Shown here piece after piece: positions 10,284 through 19,406 of a DNA stretch of 64,000 nt (position 1 is the first letter of the stretch; each line of letters starts with the position of its first letter). The stretch is from Enterococcus sp. HY326. Its GTDB lineage: Bacteria; Bacillota; Bacilli; Lactobacillales; Enterococcaceae. A model generated the notes under the pieces. That model was not told where the DNA came from. It saw only the letters and a program-made list of their open reading frames with translations, and searched no databases. The position numbers and the translations under genes are program-made. The DNA lies in NCBI RefSeq assembly GCF_026157065.1, contig NZ_JANLGQ010000004.1:62001-126000 (forward strand), in the 5' to 3' direction.

Positions 10284-11174
10284 CTAACTATAAAACATTT
10301 TGATTTTGATGTCCTGATCGTAATTACCAAAGCCTTTGCCAAATAAAGTGCAACCACCAACGTGTTCAGCATCTTCCTTGACTTCAATTTTTAAATGCCA
10401 AGTATCTTCTGTTGGGGGAATGTCGGAGATTTTAACGTCTGACAGGGGTTCACCGTCCATGTAAGTTCCGTGATCCATAATCCGAATTGTCTTCAAAAGA
10501 CCGTATTGGTTTAAATTATCAACATACCAATCTGGATTGTATTTGCCGCGAATATCGGCGAAGTCTCCGGGACTAGTCCAAGTTCCCAATTCAATGCCAT
10601 TTAAAGAAAAAGTAATATCAGAGGGCCAATTATTATTAGAAAAAGGAAACTCAGAAGAAATCTCCATTGAAATTTCCATCATCTCTAATTTTTCTGTCGT
10701 TGCTAAAAAGTTTGGTGTCTGGTATTCTACGAAGCCTTTTGTAAACCATAAAATCCGAGCATCCATTCGATGGGGATCCATAAAGTATTTTGGTTCATCA
10801 ACCGGTCCAATAAATCCTTGCAAAGTAGCTAGTCCGCATGTCGGTTCAACATAATAATTTGTATAATGGCCGACTGGGATTGAATTTTCCTTTGTATCAA
10901 AGGCGTTAAAGATTTTTTCAGGGAAATTAATATCAATGTGGTCTACCCGCAGACTGGAAATTTTACTCTGGCCAACTTTTTCAGTCTTGATGATATTCGC
11001 TTCTTCCAATTTTTTTACGTGCATGGTGACGATAGCACTACTTAGGCCTAAAGCCTGAGCCAGTTCCTTGACGCTCATTTTATTTTTGGATAGCAGCTGA
11101 ATAATATTAATTCTGACATTACTCGCCAGCGCTTCGTAAACCTTCAATGAATCCTGATTGATTTCTAATTGCAT
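10284..11174 (-). CDS. ArsR-like winged-helix regulator with a large C-terminal domain; probable arabinan operon regulator
   Basis: 296 residues. Residues about 8-75 are an ArsR/HTH_5-type winged helix (KVYEALASNVRINIIQLL, VKELAQALGLSSAIVTMHVKKLEEANII). The remaining 220 residues are unlike small ArsR metal sensors. They are rich in Trp, Asp and Gly and contain blocks such as FSLNGIELGTWTSPGDFADIRGKYNPDWY that suggest a beta-rich, carbohydrate-binding-like domain. There is no Cys pair typical of metal sensing in the recognition helix. It is transcribed divergently from the arabinan operon, so it probably senses an arabinoside. The ligand is not proven. Confidence 0.75.
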   Translation of the reverse strand: MQLEINQDSLKVYEALASNVRINIIQLLSKNKMSVKELAQALGLSSAIVTMHVKKLEEANIIKTEKVGQSKISSLRVDHIDINFPEKIFNAFDTKENSIPVGHYTNYYVEPTCGLATLQGFIGPVDEPKYFMDPHRMDARILWFTKGFVEYQTPNFLATTEKLEMMEISMEISSEFPFSNNNWPSDITFSLNGIELGTWTSPGDFADIRGKYNPDWYVDNLNQYGLLKTIRIMDHGTYMDGEPLSDVKISDIPPTEDTWHLKIEVKEDAEHVGGCTLFGKGFGNYDQDIKIKMFYS

Positions 11175-11220
11175 TTTCCATTCACCTCTATATTAAAGCG
11201 ATTTCATAATTATGTTAACA

Positions 11221-11274
11221 TATTTATTAATCACTGTAAATAATCAACTTGAATTTATTCATGATTAATAAATA
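11221..11274. promoter_or_regulatory. Candidate operator: 13-bp inverted repeat in the divergent control region
   Basis: TATTTATTAATCA at 11221-11233 is matched by its exact reverse complement TGATTAATAAATA at 11262-11274, with 28 bases between. It sits between the ArsR-like regulator and the operon promoter. AT-rich dyads of this sort suit an ArsR-type protein. The region is very AT-rich, so some chance contribution is possible. Confidence 0.5.
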
Positions 11275-11321
11275 TATTAATTAAAATATAAAAATATTTT
11301 TGATAATTAGCAAAAATATTG

Positions 11322-11350
11322 TTGACAGCGTTTGCAATTTGTATTATTGT
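11322..11350 (+). promoter_or_regulatory. Arabinan operon promoter with overlapping cre-like site
   Basis: TTGACA (11322-11327) and TATTGT (11345-11350) are 17 bases apart. The sequence TGACAGCGTTTGCA at 11323-11336 overlaps the -35 and resembles the CcpA cre consensus TGWAANCGNTNWCA with two mismatches. Repression by CcpA with HPr-Ser-P is therefore likely when glucose is present. Confidence 0.65.
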
Positions 11351-11430
11351 TTACGTGTAAGTTAGATGTGTTTGCAAATGCGTTAGATTATCTTCAGTGA
11401 ATTACTATCTAAATAGGAGGAAGTCAAAGG

Positions 11431-12771
11431 ATGAAAATCAAAAAAATACTTTTAGCGGGTGCAGTTTTGGGTTTGGCAGGCTTTACATTATCAGCTTGTG
11501 GTGGAGTAAGTTCAAGCTCCAGTGGTGACAGCGATTCTAAAGAACTAACCTTCATGTTCCGTGGCGGTGAAGATGAGAAAAAAGCCTATGAAGCAGCAAT
11601 TAAACAATTTGAAGAAGCAGAGGGTGTTTCTGTAAAAATTATTGCAACAGATGCCGATCAATATGCTACTAAATTACAAGCAGCTATTTCAGGCGGAAAT
11701 ATGCCTGATGTATTTTATATCGAGCAAGGAAATGTTATGGCTTATGTTGACAATGGTGTTCTACTAGATATCACAGATGAGATTGAAAATTCAGATTTTG
11801 ATTTAGCTAATGTTTGGGAATATGGTGTTGATAGTTATCGATATGACGGTGAGAAGGTGGGAGAAGGAGCACTATATGGTTTGCCTAAAGATGTGGGACC
11901 ATTTGCATTAGGCTATAACAAGCAAATGTTTGAGGATGCCGGAATTGCACTTCCGGACAATGATACTCCGTACACTTGGGAGCAATTTGCTCAAGTTGCA
12001 CAGGAATTGACAAAGGATACTGATGGGGATGGCAATTTAGATCAATGGGGAACAGGTTTCAACGTAAACTGGAGTTTACAGTCCTTTGTTTGGAGTAATG
12101 ATGGTGATTGGATTAACGAAGACAAAGATACAGTCACTGTAGACACACCAGAATTTGCTGAGGCACTTCAATTCTTTGCTGATTTACAAAATGTTTACGA
12201 AGTAACTCCTTCCATCTCAGATTCTCAAACATTAGATACTTATCAAAGATGGATGAATGGTGAGATTGCTTTCTTCCCAGTCGGACCATGGGACATGAGC
12301 ACATATGCCACCTTAGACTTTGAGTACGATTTGATGCCTTGGCCAGCAGGTTCAACTGGGGTTCCCGCAACTTATGTGGGTTCCTTAGGAATTGGAGTTT
12401 CAAGTAATACTGAATACCCTGACGATGCGGTTAAATTGGTTGAGTACCTGAGTGCCTCTGAGGAAGGACAACAGCAATTAGTTGATGCTGAGATTCAAAT
12501 TCCCAATCTAATTGATATGGCAGAAACATGGGCATCTGATACAGCAACAGTTCCAGCCAATAAAGAAGAATTTTTACAAATTGTGCAAGATTATGGACGG
12601 GCGCTACCTGCAGCAACAACTTACAATGCTGAATGGTATGACGAATTCTTCATTAATATCCAACCAGTTTTAGATGGTGATCAGACTGCAGCAGATTATT
12701 TGCAGGAAGTTCAACCAAAAATGCAGCAAAAACTTGATGCCGCCTTGCAACAACAAGCAACAGCGAATTAA
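11431..12771 (+). CDS. Sugar ABC transporter substrate-binding lipoprotein
   Basis: 446 residues. An export signal ends in the lipobox LSAC with Cys23, followed by a Ser-rich linker, so the protein is tethered to the outer face of the membrane. The body is a family 1 extracellular solute-binding protein ([48 protein letters not shown]). It heads the operon and is followed by two MalF/MalG-type permeases. The downstream enzymes suggest arabino-oligosaccharides as the ligand; this is inference. The ribosome site is AGGAGG. Confidence 0.9.
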   Translation: MKIKKILLAGAVLGLAGFTLSACGGVSSSSSGDSDSKELTFMFRGGEDEKKAYEAAIKQFEEAEGVSVKIIATDADQYATKLQAAISGGNMPDVFYIEQGNVMAYVDNGVLLDITDEIENSDFDLANVWEYGVDSYRYDGEKVGEGALYGLPKDVGPFALGYNKQMFEDAGIALPDNDTPYTWEQFAQVAQELTKDTDGDGNLDQWGTGFNVNWSLQSFVWSNDGDWINEDKDTVTVDTPEFAEALQFFADLQNVYEVTPSISDSQTLDTYQRWMNGEIAFFPVGPWDMSTYATLDFEYDLMPWPAGSTGVPATYVGSLGIGVSSNTEYPDDAVKLVEYLSASEEGQQQLVDAEIQIPNLIDMAETWASDTATVPANKEEFLQIVQDYGRALPAATTYNAEWYDEFFINIQPVLDGDQTAADYLQEVQPKMQQKLDAALQQQATAN

Positions 12772-12800
12772 TTTCTGATAGTAGTCAAAAAGCAAGGATT

Positions 12801-12841
12801 CTTGAAGGATTCCTACTTATATAATTTAGGAATCCTTCAAG
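12801..12841 (+). other. Perfect 15-bp intercistronic hairpin
   Basis: CTTGAAGGATTCCTA pairs exactly with TAGGAATCCTTCAAG across an 11-base loop, just after the binding-protein gene. There is no T-run, so it is probably not a simple terminator. Such hairpins often protect the binding-protein message and lower expression of the permease genes. Confidence 0.7.
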
Positions 12842-12875
12842 TTGTTACTATCAACAAAGAAGTGGAGGTTTATCC

Positions 12876-13787
12876 ATGAAACAATCAGGGGCAAATGTTG
12901 CCAGAAAAAGTAAACTGTATGCAAAAGAACATCGAGTTGCTTTCCTTTTTATTTTATTGCCAATTATTGGCTTTGTTCTCTTTTCTTTAATTCCGCTTTT
13001 CTATTCAGCCTATGCAGCATTTACAGACTGGAACGGTTTAGGAAGAATGAACTTTATCGGCCTTGATAATTTTATTAATCTATTTAAAGATGAATATTTT
13101 TATAAAACAATGTACAACACACTTTATCTAATGTTAGGAATTCCGATTGGCTTAATTCTATCCTTTATGTTGGCATCTGCGTTAAGCCGAGGCATCAAGG
13201 GAACAACTATCTTTAGAACGGTTTATTACATACCGGTTATTTCGTCTTTAGCAGCTATTTCAATTTTATGGCAGTGGGCTTATAACGGTGATTTTGGATT
13301 AGTGAACCAAGTGCTAGATTTGTTTGGTATCGATGGACCCAATTGGTTGCAAAATGCAACAACAGTTAAACCGGCAATTATTATTATGACAGTCTGGAAA
13401 GGTTTAGGTTATTCAATGTTGCTTTATTTAGCCGCTATTCAAAGTGTTCCTAAAACTTTTTACGAGGCTGCTGAATTAGACGGCGCATCCTCCTTCCAGA
13501 AATTCAAAAATATTACCTGGCCAATGGTAAAACCCGTTACTTTCTTTTTAGTAGTTACCAATATCATTGGCGGTTCACAAATTTTTACAGAAATTAATAT
13601 CATGACACCGACTGGCGGTCCTGGTTATAGCAGTGCAACAGTTGTTTGGTATATTTGGCAGAAGGCTTTTGGCAATTGGCAAATGGGATACGCCAGTAGT
13701 ATGGCGCTGATTTTAGCTGTCCTTGTATTTGCGATTACCGCTTTCCAATTTTATATGAACAATCGCTCAAGCTATAAGATAGATTAG
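12876..13787 (+). CDS. Sugar ABC transporter permease (MalF/LplB type)
   Basis: 303 residues with six predicted membrane segments, starting with FLFILLPIIGFVLFSLIPLF. The cytoplasmic EAA loop that docks the ATPase is seen as EAAELDGASSFQKFKNITWPM. The ribosome site GTGGAGG lies at the right distance. It forms the membrane channel with the next gene, 12 bases downstream. No ATPase gene follows, so a shared MsmK/MsmX-like ATPase encoded elsewhere is expected, as in many Firmicute oligosaccharide importers. Confidence 0.9.
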   Translation: MKQSGANVARKSKLYAKEHRVAFLFILLPIIGFVLFSLIPLFYSAYAAFTDWNGLGRMNFIGLDNFINLFKDEYFYKTMYNTLYLMLGIPIGLILSFMLASALSRGIKGTTIFRTVYYIPVISSLAAISILWQWAYNGDFGLVNQVLDLFGIDGPNWLQNATTVKPAIIIMTVWKGLGYSMLLYLAAIQSVPKTFYEAAELDGASSFQKFKNITWPMVKPVTFFLVVTNIIGGSQIFTEINIMTPTGGPGYSSATVVWYIWQKAFGNWQMGYASSMALILAVLVFAITAFQFYMNNRSSYKID

Positions 13788-13799
13788 GGGGGAGCAAAG

Positions 13800-14633
13800 A
13801 TGAAAAAGAGCAAAATCAGTAGCATCATTATCGTGATAATTTTATCGATTGGTGCCATCGTAATGATTGGTCCCCTTCTTTGGATGGTGTCCACTTCATT
13901 AAAAGATCGAACAGGGGTTTTTCAATTGCCTCCGCAATGGATTCCCAACCCTATCAGGTTTGACGCTTATGAGCGTTTGGCCAATCTAGATACCCTTTTT
14001 TCAGGGATTAAGAATACTGTAATCGTCTCCCTTTCAGTGACGGTTGTTGGAACAATTACTTCAAGCTTGGCGGCGTTTTCCTTTGCTAAATTAAGGATGC
14101 CTCATAAGAATTTACTATTTTTAATCTTGTTAACAGCCTTGATGATTCCTTATCCAGCTGTAATGATTCCGCAATTTATGATGTTTTCAAAAATTGGTTG
14201 GGTGGATACATTATTGCCTCTGATTATCCCTGGAATGTTCGGGAATATAACGATGATCTTCTTTTTGAGACAATATTTATCCAATATTCCTGATTCAGTT
14301 GTTGAAGCAGCAAAAATCGACGGAGCCGGTTACTTGCAGACTTTTTTCAGACTAATCTTTCCATTGATTCGTCCAGCAGTAGCTGCTCAATTCATTTTAT
14401 GGTTTATGGGAGCTTGGAACGACTATTTGGCACCATTAATCTATTTGAACAGTCCTGAAAAACAAACGTTGCAAGTTGTTATTGCTAATTTGAATGCAGC
14501 TTACGCCATTCAAACGGACTATCCATTAATCATGGCGGCTTCCGTAGTTTCTCTGTTACCAGTATTAATTGTGTTTATTATTTTCCAAAAACAAATCATT
14601 GAATCAGTGGCACTTTCTGGTTCGAAGGGATAA
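13800..14633 (+). CDS. Sugar ABC transporter permease (MalG/AraQ type)
   Basis: 277 residues and six membrane segments. The EAA loop is EAAKIDGAGYLQTFFRLIFPL, and the typical AWNDYLAPLIYL block is present. The start has a strong GGGGGGAG ribosome site. It is the partner of the preceding permease. AraQ of Bacillus subtilis, which takes up arabino-oligosaccharides, belongs to this family; whether this is an orthologue cannot be told from sequence alone. Confidence 0.9.
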   Translation: MKKSKISSIIIVIILSIGAIVMIGPLLWMVSTSLKDRTGVFQLPPQWIPNPIRFDAYERLANLDTLFSGIKNTVIVSLSVTVVGTITSSLAAFSFAKLRMPHKNLLFLILLTALMIPYPAVMIPQFMMFSKIGWVDTLLPLIIPGMFGNITMIFFLRQYLSNIPDSVVEAAKIDGAGYLQTFFRLIFPLIRPAVAAQFILWFMGAWNDYLAPLIYLNSPEKQTLQVVIANLNAAYAIQTDYPLIMAASVVSLLPVLIVFIIFQKQIIESVALSGSKG

Positions 14634-14638
14634 TTCTT

Positions 14639-15271
14639 ATGACGACAAAATTAATGAAGGGATTAAATGTAATTGTCATTTTAATTCTAGTCAATGTAAT
14701 GTGGTTGATTGGAACTGCAGTGGGATTATTCATTGCTGGGCTAACTCCAAGTATGGTAGCTGCTGTAAAGATTCTAAGGAATCCTCAGTTATTTGCAGAC
14801 TATAGCTCATATTTTGAACTGCTTAAACAATTTATCAGAGAATATATCAACGCTTTTCGTGTCTACAATTGGCGAATTTTAATCCCTTCTACAATCGCTT
14901 TATTACTTTATTTTGATTTGCTGATTATTCAGGGAAATGAACTGTTGCGGGCAATGCTTCAATGGCCGTTACTTATTCTGGCAAGTTATCTCTTTTTAAG
15001 TTTTATTAATTTGATAATGGCTGTGGATATTAGTCAAGAATCATGGATTAAAAAAATCAAATTCGCATTAGTAGCTCCTATCTTATTACCATTACAATCA
15101 ATTTGCAGTTTACTAATGATTGTTGCATTTTTTGTTTTAGTTCTGGCTTATAATTGGTTATTTTTTGTAGCCATTTCGGTACTGCTTTATACGATGATCA
15201 GACTTTTATCCAGCGGCTATGAGCAGAAGGGACTGTTGGTGGTTGCCAATGAAACTTTCGCAGAAATTTAG
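14639..15271 (+). CDS. DUF624 (YesL-like) membrane protein
   Basis: 210 residues, five or six hydrophobic helices, with a DUF624/YesL-like start (MKGLNVIVILILVNVMWLIGTAVGLFIAGLTPSM). Members of this family are common beside oligosaccharide ABC importers, but their role is not established. It lies five bases after the MalG-like gene and its 3' end overlaps the next gene by 23 bases, so it is part of the operon. Confidence 0.8.
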   Translation: MTTKLMKGLNVIVILILVNVMWLIGTAVGLFIAGLTPSMVAAVKILRNPQLFADYSSYFELLKQFIREYINAFRVYNWRILIPSTIALLLYFDLLIIQGNELLRAMLQWPLLILASYLFLSFINLIMAVDISQESWIKKIKFALVAPILLPLQSICSLLMIVAFFVLVLAYNWLFFVAISVLLYTMIRLLSSGYEQKGLLVVANETFAEI

Positions 15272-16682
15272 CAGCTTGCTGTTGGCTACCTTGGCTTTAG
15301 CCGGTTGCGCTGATAACCAGCAGGTCACTCAAACTCTTGAAGATCCAGAGTTTGAAAATGTCAGCGTACATGATCCATCTATTATCAAAGATCAGGATGA
15401 ATTTTATATTGTGGGTTCCCATGCGCAATTTGCGAAATCGACAGATTTGATGCATTGGGAACAAGAATCTAATTCTGTTGCTGAAGATAGTTTATTTGAA
15501 AATGTGCGACAAGAATTAGCTGACGAATTTGCCTATGCGAAGACGGACACAATGTGGGCGAGTGATATTTTCGAATCAAAGAATGGTAAATTCTATTTGT
15601 ATTATTGTTTATGCCAAGGAACATCACCATTAGCAGTTTTAGGCGTTGCAGAATCTGAAAATGTCGACGGACCTTATAAGCAGGTCGAATCATTTTTATA
15701 TTCGGGAAGTTCTCCTCAGTTTGGGGAGACATATGATGCAACAATCAATCCCAATGTCATTGATCCCCAAGCTTTTTACGATAATGAAGGGAAAATGTGG
15801 ATGGTTTATGGTTCTTATTCAGGTGGTATATTTATTTTGGAAATGGATGATCAAACAGGCTTACCTGTTGATAGGGATTCCTATGGTACCCATCTAATTG
15901 GTGGAAACCATAGTCGTATTGAAGCACCATATATTCAGTATAACGAGCAAAATGAATATTACTATTTGTTTACTTCTTTTGGTGGACTGGATTCATACGG
16001 TGGCTATAACGTTCGTGTTGCTCGCTCAAAAAATCCCGATGGACCTTATGAAGATAGCCAAGGAAATCTGATGTCTGAAGTAAAAGGCGCAGAGGGAAGT
16101 TCTTTTGACGATACAAGTATTCAAGATTATGGTGTCAAACTGATAGGAAATTTACTCTATGAAAAGGACGATGGCTTAACCAATGCTGGCTACATCTCAC
16201 CAGGACATAATTCATCATATTACGATGCAACTCAAGATCAATATTATTTGATTTTCCATACTCGTTTTCCAAATGCGGGCGAATTACATGAAATAAGAGT
16301 GCATCAGTATTATTTTACTGAAGATGGTTGGCCCATTATAAGTCCTTTACGTTTTGCGGATGAGTCGTTGGCAGACTATTCAAAAAAACAAGTGACAGGT
16401 AGCTACTCTTTGATTATCTTCACAAAGGATATATCTGATTGGCTAAATAAGCCTCAGACAATTGAACTAACTTCAAAGCAAACTATTACTGGTGATGTTG
16501 CCGGTGAGTGGACATTGTCAGAGGACAATCTGAATCAGGATTCAAGTGTTATCTTGAATGGAAAAAAATATAACGGAAAATTTATTTCAAATTGGGATGA
16601 AAATCAGGGACAACAAGTCATGACCTTCAGTGGAATGGCAGATGATGGGATTCCTGTATTTCTAGTTGGAAGAGGGGAATAA
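15249..16682 (+). CDS. Secreted GH43 lipoprotein, probable endo-1,5-alpha-L-arabinanase
   Basis: 477 residues when started at the ATG at 15249, which gives a clean lipoprotein signal (KLSQKFSSLLLATLALAGC, Cys20). A longer frame from 15219 would bury the signal. The five-bladed GH43 domain starts with NVSVHDPSIIKDQDEFYIVGS (catalytic base Asp42), and continues through MWASDIFE, VIDPQAFYD, RIEAPYIQY (general acid Glu) and SPGHNSSYYD. A C-terminal beta domain (about 390-477) resembles the one of Bacillus AbnB-type endo-arabinanases. It is the only exported enzyme of the cluster and would cut arabinan at the cell surface before import. Confidence 0.85.
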   Translation: MKLSQKFSSLLLATLALAGCADNQQVTQTLEDPEFENVSVHDPSIIKDQDEFYIVGSHAQFAKSTDLMHWEQESNSVAEDSLFENVRQELADEFAYAKTDTMWASDIFESKNGKFYLYYCLCQGTSPLAVLGVAESENVDGPYKQVESFLYSGSSPQFGETYDATINPNVIDPQAFYDNEGKMWMVYGSYSGGIFILEMDDQTGLPVDRDSYGTHLIGGNHSRIEAPYIQYNEQNEYYYLFTSFGGLDSYGGYNVRVARSKNPDGPYEDSQGNLMSEVKGAEGSSFDDTSIQDYGVKLIGNLLYEKDDGLTNAGYISPGHNSSYYDATQDQYYLIFHTRFPNAGELHEIRVHQYYFTEDGWPIISPLRFADESLADYSKKQVTGSYSLIIFTKDISDWLNKPQTIELTSKQTITGDVAGEWTLSEDNLNQDSSVILNGKKYNGKFISNWDENQGQQVMTFSGMADDGIPVFLVGRGE

Positions 16683-16684
16683 GT

Positions 16685-17662
16685 ATGGAAGATAAGTTGC
16701 GCATTCAAAATCCCATCGTATTCGAAAGAGCAGACCCGTGGGTTTATTTGCACACAGATGGTTACTATTATTTTACTGGATCTGTCCCAGGTTATCAGGG
16801 AATCGAAGTCAGAAGGAGCCGGTCCATAAATGACTTGGAAAATGCTGAAAAAGTTTTGGTTTGGCACGCTCACGACACAGGACCTATGAGTCGCTTAATT
16901 TGGGCACCAGAAATCCATTTTTTAGATGGAAAGTGGTATATCTATTTTGCAGCAAGCGATGACGAAGATCTTCGGAATCGACATCATCATCATCGTATGT
17001 TTGTAATTGAAAATGCCAACGCCAATCCTTTTGAAGGCAGCTGGCAGGAAAAAGGCCAACTTAAAACGCAATTTGAAAGTTTTAGCTTGGATGGCACAGT
17101 TTTTACCTTGAAGGATAAACTCTATTATGTCTGGGCGCAACAAGATCCAAATATTCCAGGAAATTCAAATTTATATATTTCTGAGATGGCCAGTCCTTGG
17201 ACTTTAAAGGGCAAGCAAACTTTAATCAGCATGCCGACAGAGCCTTGGGAAAAAATCGGCTTCAAGGTTAATGAAGGCCCAGCGGCTATTATCAGAAACG
17301 GCAAAGTTTTCATTACTTATTCGGGAAGTGCTACTGATGAAAATTACGCAATGGGATTGTTATGGGCGGATGAAAGCAGCGATTTATTAGATGGTTTCTC
17401 ATGGCATAAAGAATTAAAGCCGGTCTTTGTCTCTTCAGAAAGACATCATCAATTTGGGCCGGGTCATAATTCATTTACGACTGGTCCAAATGGTGAGGAT
17501 ATTTTAATTTATCACGCACGTCCAGAAAAAAACCAGGAGGGAGATCCATTGAGTAATCCAAATCGGCATGCGATTGCCCAGCAATTTGACTGGAATGAGG
17601 CAGGATTTCCGGTCTTCGGTGAACCGGTAGAAAATACTCGAGAATTGGAAGTGAAAAACTAA
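16685..17662 (+). CDS. GH43 exo-alpha-L-arabinofuranosidase, cytoplasmic
   Basis: 325 residues with no signal peptide. GH43 marks are [21 protein letters not shown] (catalytic Asp in RADPW), [42 protein letters not shown] (acid Glu in NEGP) and GPGHNSF. This pattern is close to exo-1,5-alpha-L-arabinofuranosidases of the subfamily 26 type. It lies two bases after the lipoprotein gene. It would remove arabinose units from imported linear arabino-oligosaccharides. Confidence 0.82.
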   Translation: MEDKLRIQNPIVFERADPWVYLHTDGYYYFTGSVPGYQGIEVRRSRSINDLENAEKVLVWHAHDTGPMSRLIWAPEIHFLDGKWYIYFAASDDEDLRNRHHHHRMFVIENANANPFEGSWQEKGQLKTQFESFSLDGTVFTLKDKLYYVWAQQDPNIPGNSNLYISEMASPWTLKGKQTLISMPTEPWEKIGFKVNEGPAAIIRNGKVFITYSGSATDENYAMGLLWADESSDLLDGFSWHKELKPVFVSSERHHQFGPGHNSFTTGPNGEDILIYHARPEKNQEGDPLSNPNRHAIAQQFDWNEAGFPVFGEPVENTRELEVKN

Positions 17663-17663
17663 C

Positions 17664-19109
17664 ATGTCTATCAAAATTTTAAACCAAAAATCAGGACCAA
17701 CAATCAGTAAATATATCTATGGCCACTTTGCAGAACATTTGGGCCGGTGCATTTATGAAGGCCTTTATGTAGGAGCAGATTCGTCAATTCCCAATGTAAA
17801 TGGCATGCGGACTGATGTGGTGGAAGCGTTGAAAAATATCAAAATTCCTGTGCTGCGTTGGCCGGGGGGCTGTTTTGCTGATGAATATCATTGGAAGGAC
17901 GGCATCGGTGCCAAAGAGAACCGCAAAAAAATGATTAATACTCATTGGGGGGGCGTTGTAGAAAATAATCATTTCGGAACCCATGAATTTTTTGAATTGG
18001 TTAAGCAATTAGAGTGTGAAGCTTATGTCAATGGCAATGTCGGTAGCGGTACGGTTCAGGAAATGTCTGAATGGGTGGAGTATATTACGATGGCCGGCGT
18101 TTCACCGATGGCCGATTGGCGCAGAGAAAATGGGCGAGAAGAGCCGTGGGATATGAAATTTTTTGGCGTCGGCAATGAAAACTGGGGCTGTGGCGGCAAT
18201 ATGCGTCCTGAATATTATGCAGATTTATACCGTCGTTATCAAACGTATGTTAGACAATATGGCGACAAAAAAATTTATAAAGTTGCTGGTGGTGCCAATG
18301 TTGACGATTATCATTGGACTGACGTTTTAATGAAAAATGCCCATTGGCTGATGGATGGTCTGAGTTTACATTATTATGTGCATCCTCAAGGCTGGGAGAA
18401 AAAAGGTAGTGCCCTAGATTTTGATGAAGCAGAATGGTTTGCCACCTGTCAAAAGGCGGATCACATGGATGAGCTCATTACGCGTCACAGCACAATCATG
18501 GACCAATATGATCCAGAAAAACGCGTGGGCATCATTGTTGATGAATGGGGCACATGGTTTAGTGCTGAACCTGGCACAAATCCGGGCTTTTTATATCAAC
18601 AAAATACGATTCGTGATGCAATGGTTGCAGCGATTACTTTAAATATTTTCCATAAACACGCAGAACGGGTGCACATGGCAAACATTGCACAAACGGTTAA
18701 TGTTCTACAGGCAATGATTTTAACTGACGGCGACAAAATGATTAAAACACCAAGCTATCATGTTTTTGATTTATATAAAGAGCATCAAGATGCTGAGCGG
18801 GTGGATTTATATGGAAAGGCACCGGAAACAGTAACATACACTGCTTCGAAAAAAGACGGTGTCTTGCACCTATCTATTTGTAATTTTGCAGTCAGCGGTT
18901 CAGAAGAATTGAGTTTTGAGATGGAATCAACAATAAAAGCTGTTAAGTCAGCTCGCTTCATCACGGCTGATAAAATGAATCAGCACAATGATTTTGATAC
19001 ACCAGAAGAAATTACGATTCAAAACTTCCAAGATTTCGCAACAGCGGAGGAAAATCTGACTGTCACAGTTCCGGCGATGAGCGTTATTACGCTAGCAATT
19101 CAATTGTAA
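17664..19109 (+). CDS. abfA: GH51 alpha-L-arabinofuranosidase
   Basis: 481 residues, cytoplasmic, normal length for intracellular GH51. The acid/base Glu172 lies in [11 protein letters not shown] and the nucleophile Glu294 in [23 protein letters not shown] near residue 65 is also typical. A C-terminal beta domain follows the barrel. The enzyme removes terminal arabinofuranose from branched and linear oligosaccharides. It is one base downstream of the GH43 gene. Confidence 0.94.
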   Translation: MSIKILNQKSGPTISKYIYGHFAEHLGRCIYEGLYVGADSSIPNVNGMRTDVVEALKNIKIPVLRWPGGCFADEYHWKDGIGAKENRKKMINTHWGGVVENNHFGTHEFFELVKQLECEAYVNGNVGSGTVQEMSEWVEYITMAGVSPMADWRRENGREEPWDMKFFGVGNENWGCGGNMRPEYYADLYRRYQTYVRQYGDKKIYKVAGGANVDDYHWTDVLMKNAHWLMDGLSLHYYVHPQGWEKKGSALDFDEAEWFATCQKADHMDELITRHSTIMDQYDPEKRVGIIVDEWGTWFSAEPGTNPGFLYQQNTIRDAMVAAITLNIFHKHAERVHMANIAQTVNVLQAMILTDGDKMIKTPSYHVFDLYKEHQDAERVDLYGKAPETVTYTASKKDGVLHLSICNFAVSGSEELSFEMESTIKAVKSARFITADKMNQHNDFDTPEEITIQNFQDFATAEENLTVTVPAMSVITLAIQL

Positions 19110-19110
19110 A

Positions 19111-19350
19111 ATGGCTTGCCGAGGATGCGATATTAAGACGGAAGTGGAGTCAGCCGATGTTGCTCGCTTAATTGCCGAGCAACTGGCTTTAGAAATAAAT
19201 TTAATTCATCCAGAAATTGCTGAACAACGTAAAACAATTTGTGAAGCTTGCCCGTTTCGTTTTAAAGAAACCTGTGGCAAGTGTGGTTGCTTTTATGAAT
19301 TTCGGGCAAATTTAGCGAATAAAGATTGTCCAGCTGGTTTCTGGCAATAA
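19111..19350 (+). CDS. DUF6171 small Cys-rich protein
   Basis: 79 residues with eight Cys: two in the N-terminal CRGC, the rest in a C-terminal block (CEACPFRFKETCGKCGCFYEFRANL…DCPAGFW). This C-terminal block is the signature I associate with DUF6171 and suggests a bound metal, probably zinc. Its start directly follows the GH51 stop codon, yet a terminator-like hairpin follows it, so it looks like an unrelated housekeeping gene placed inside the operon. The function is unknown. Confidence 0.75.
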   Translation: MACRGCDIKTEVESADVARLIAEQLALEINLIHPEIAEQRKTICEACPFRFKETCGKCGCFYEFRANLANKDCPAGFWQ

Positions 19351-19355
19351 AAAAT

Positions 19356-19393
19356 AAGCTTGGGACATCCAGTTGGAGGTGCCAAGCCTTTTT
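19356..19393 (+). terminator. Internal terminator-like hairpin in the arabinan operon
   Basis: AAGCTTGG pairs with CCAAGC-CTT, with partial pairing inside, and is followed by TTTTT. It stands between the DUF6171 gene and the next GH43 gene, so it should reduce transcription of the last three enzyme genes unless read through. Confidence 0.65.
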
Positions 19394-19406
19394 AGTAGGT
19401 GAACAA

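Noticed and set aside
16980-17000. Run of His residues in the GH43 protein (possible metal site or tag)
   Set aside because: The short RHHHHR run lies in a loop of an otherwise normal GH43 protein and is probably natural low complexity.
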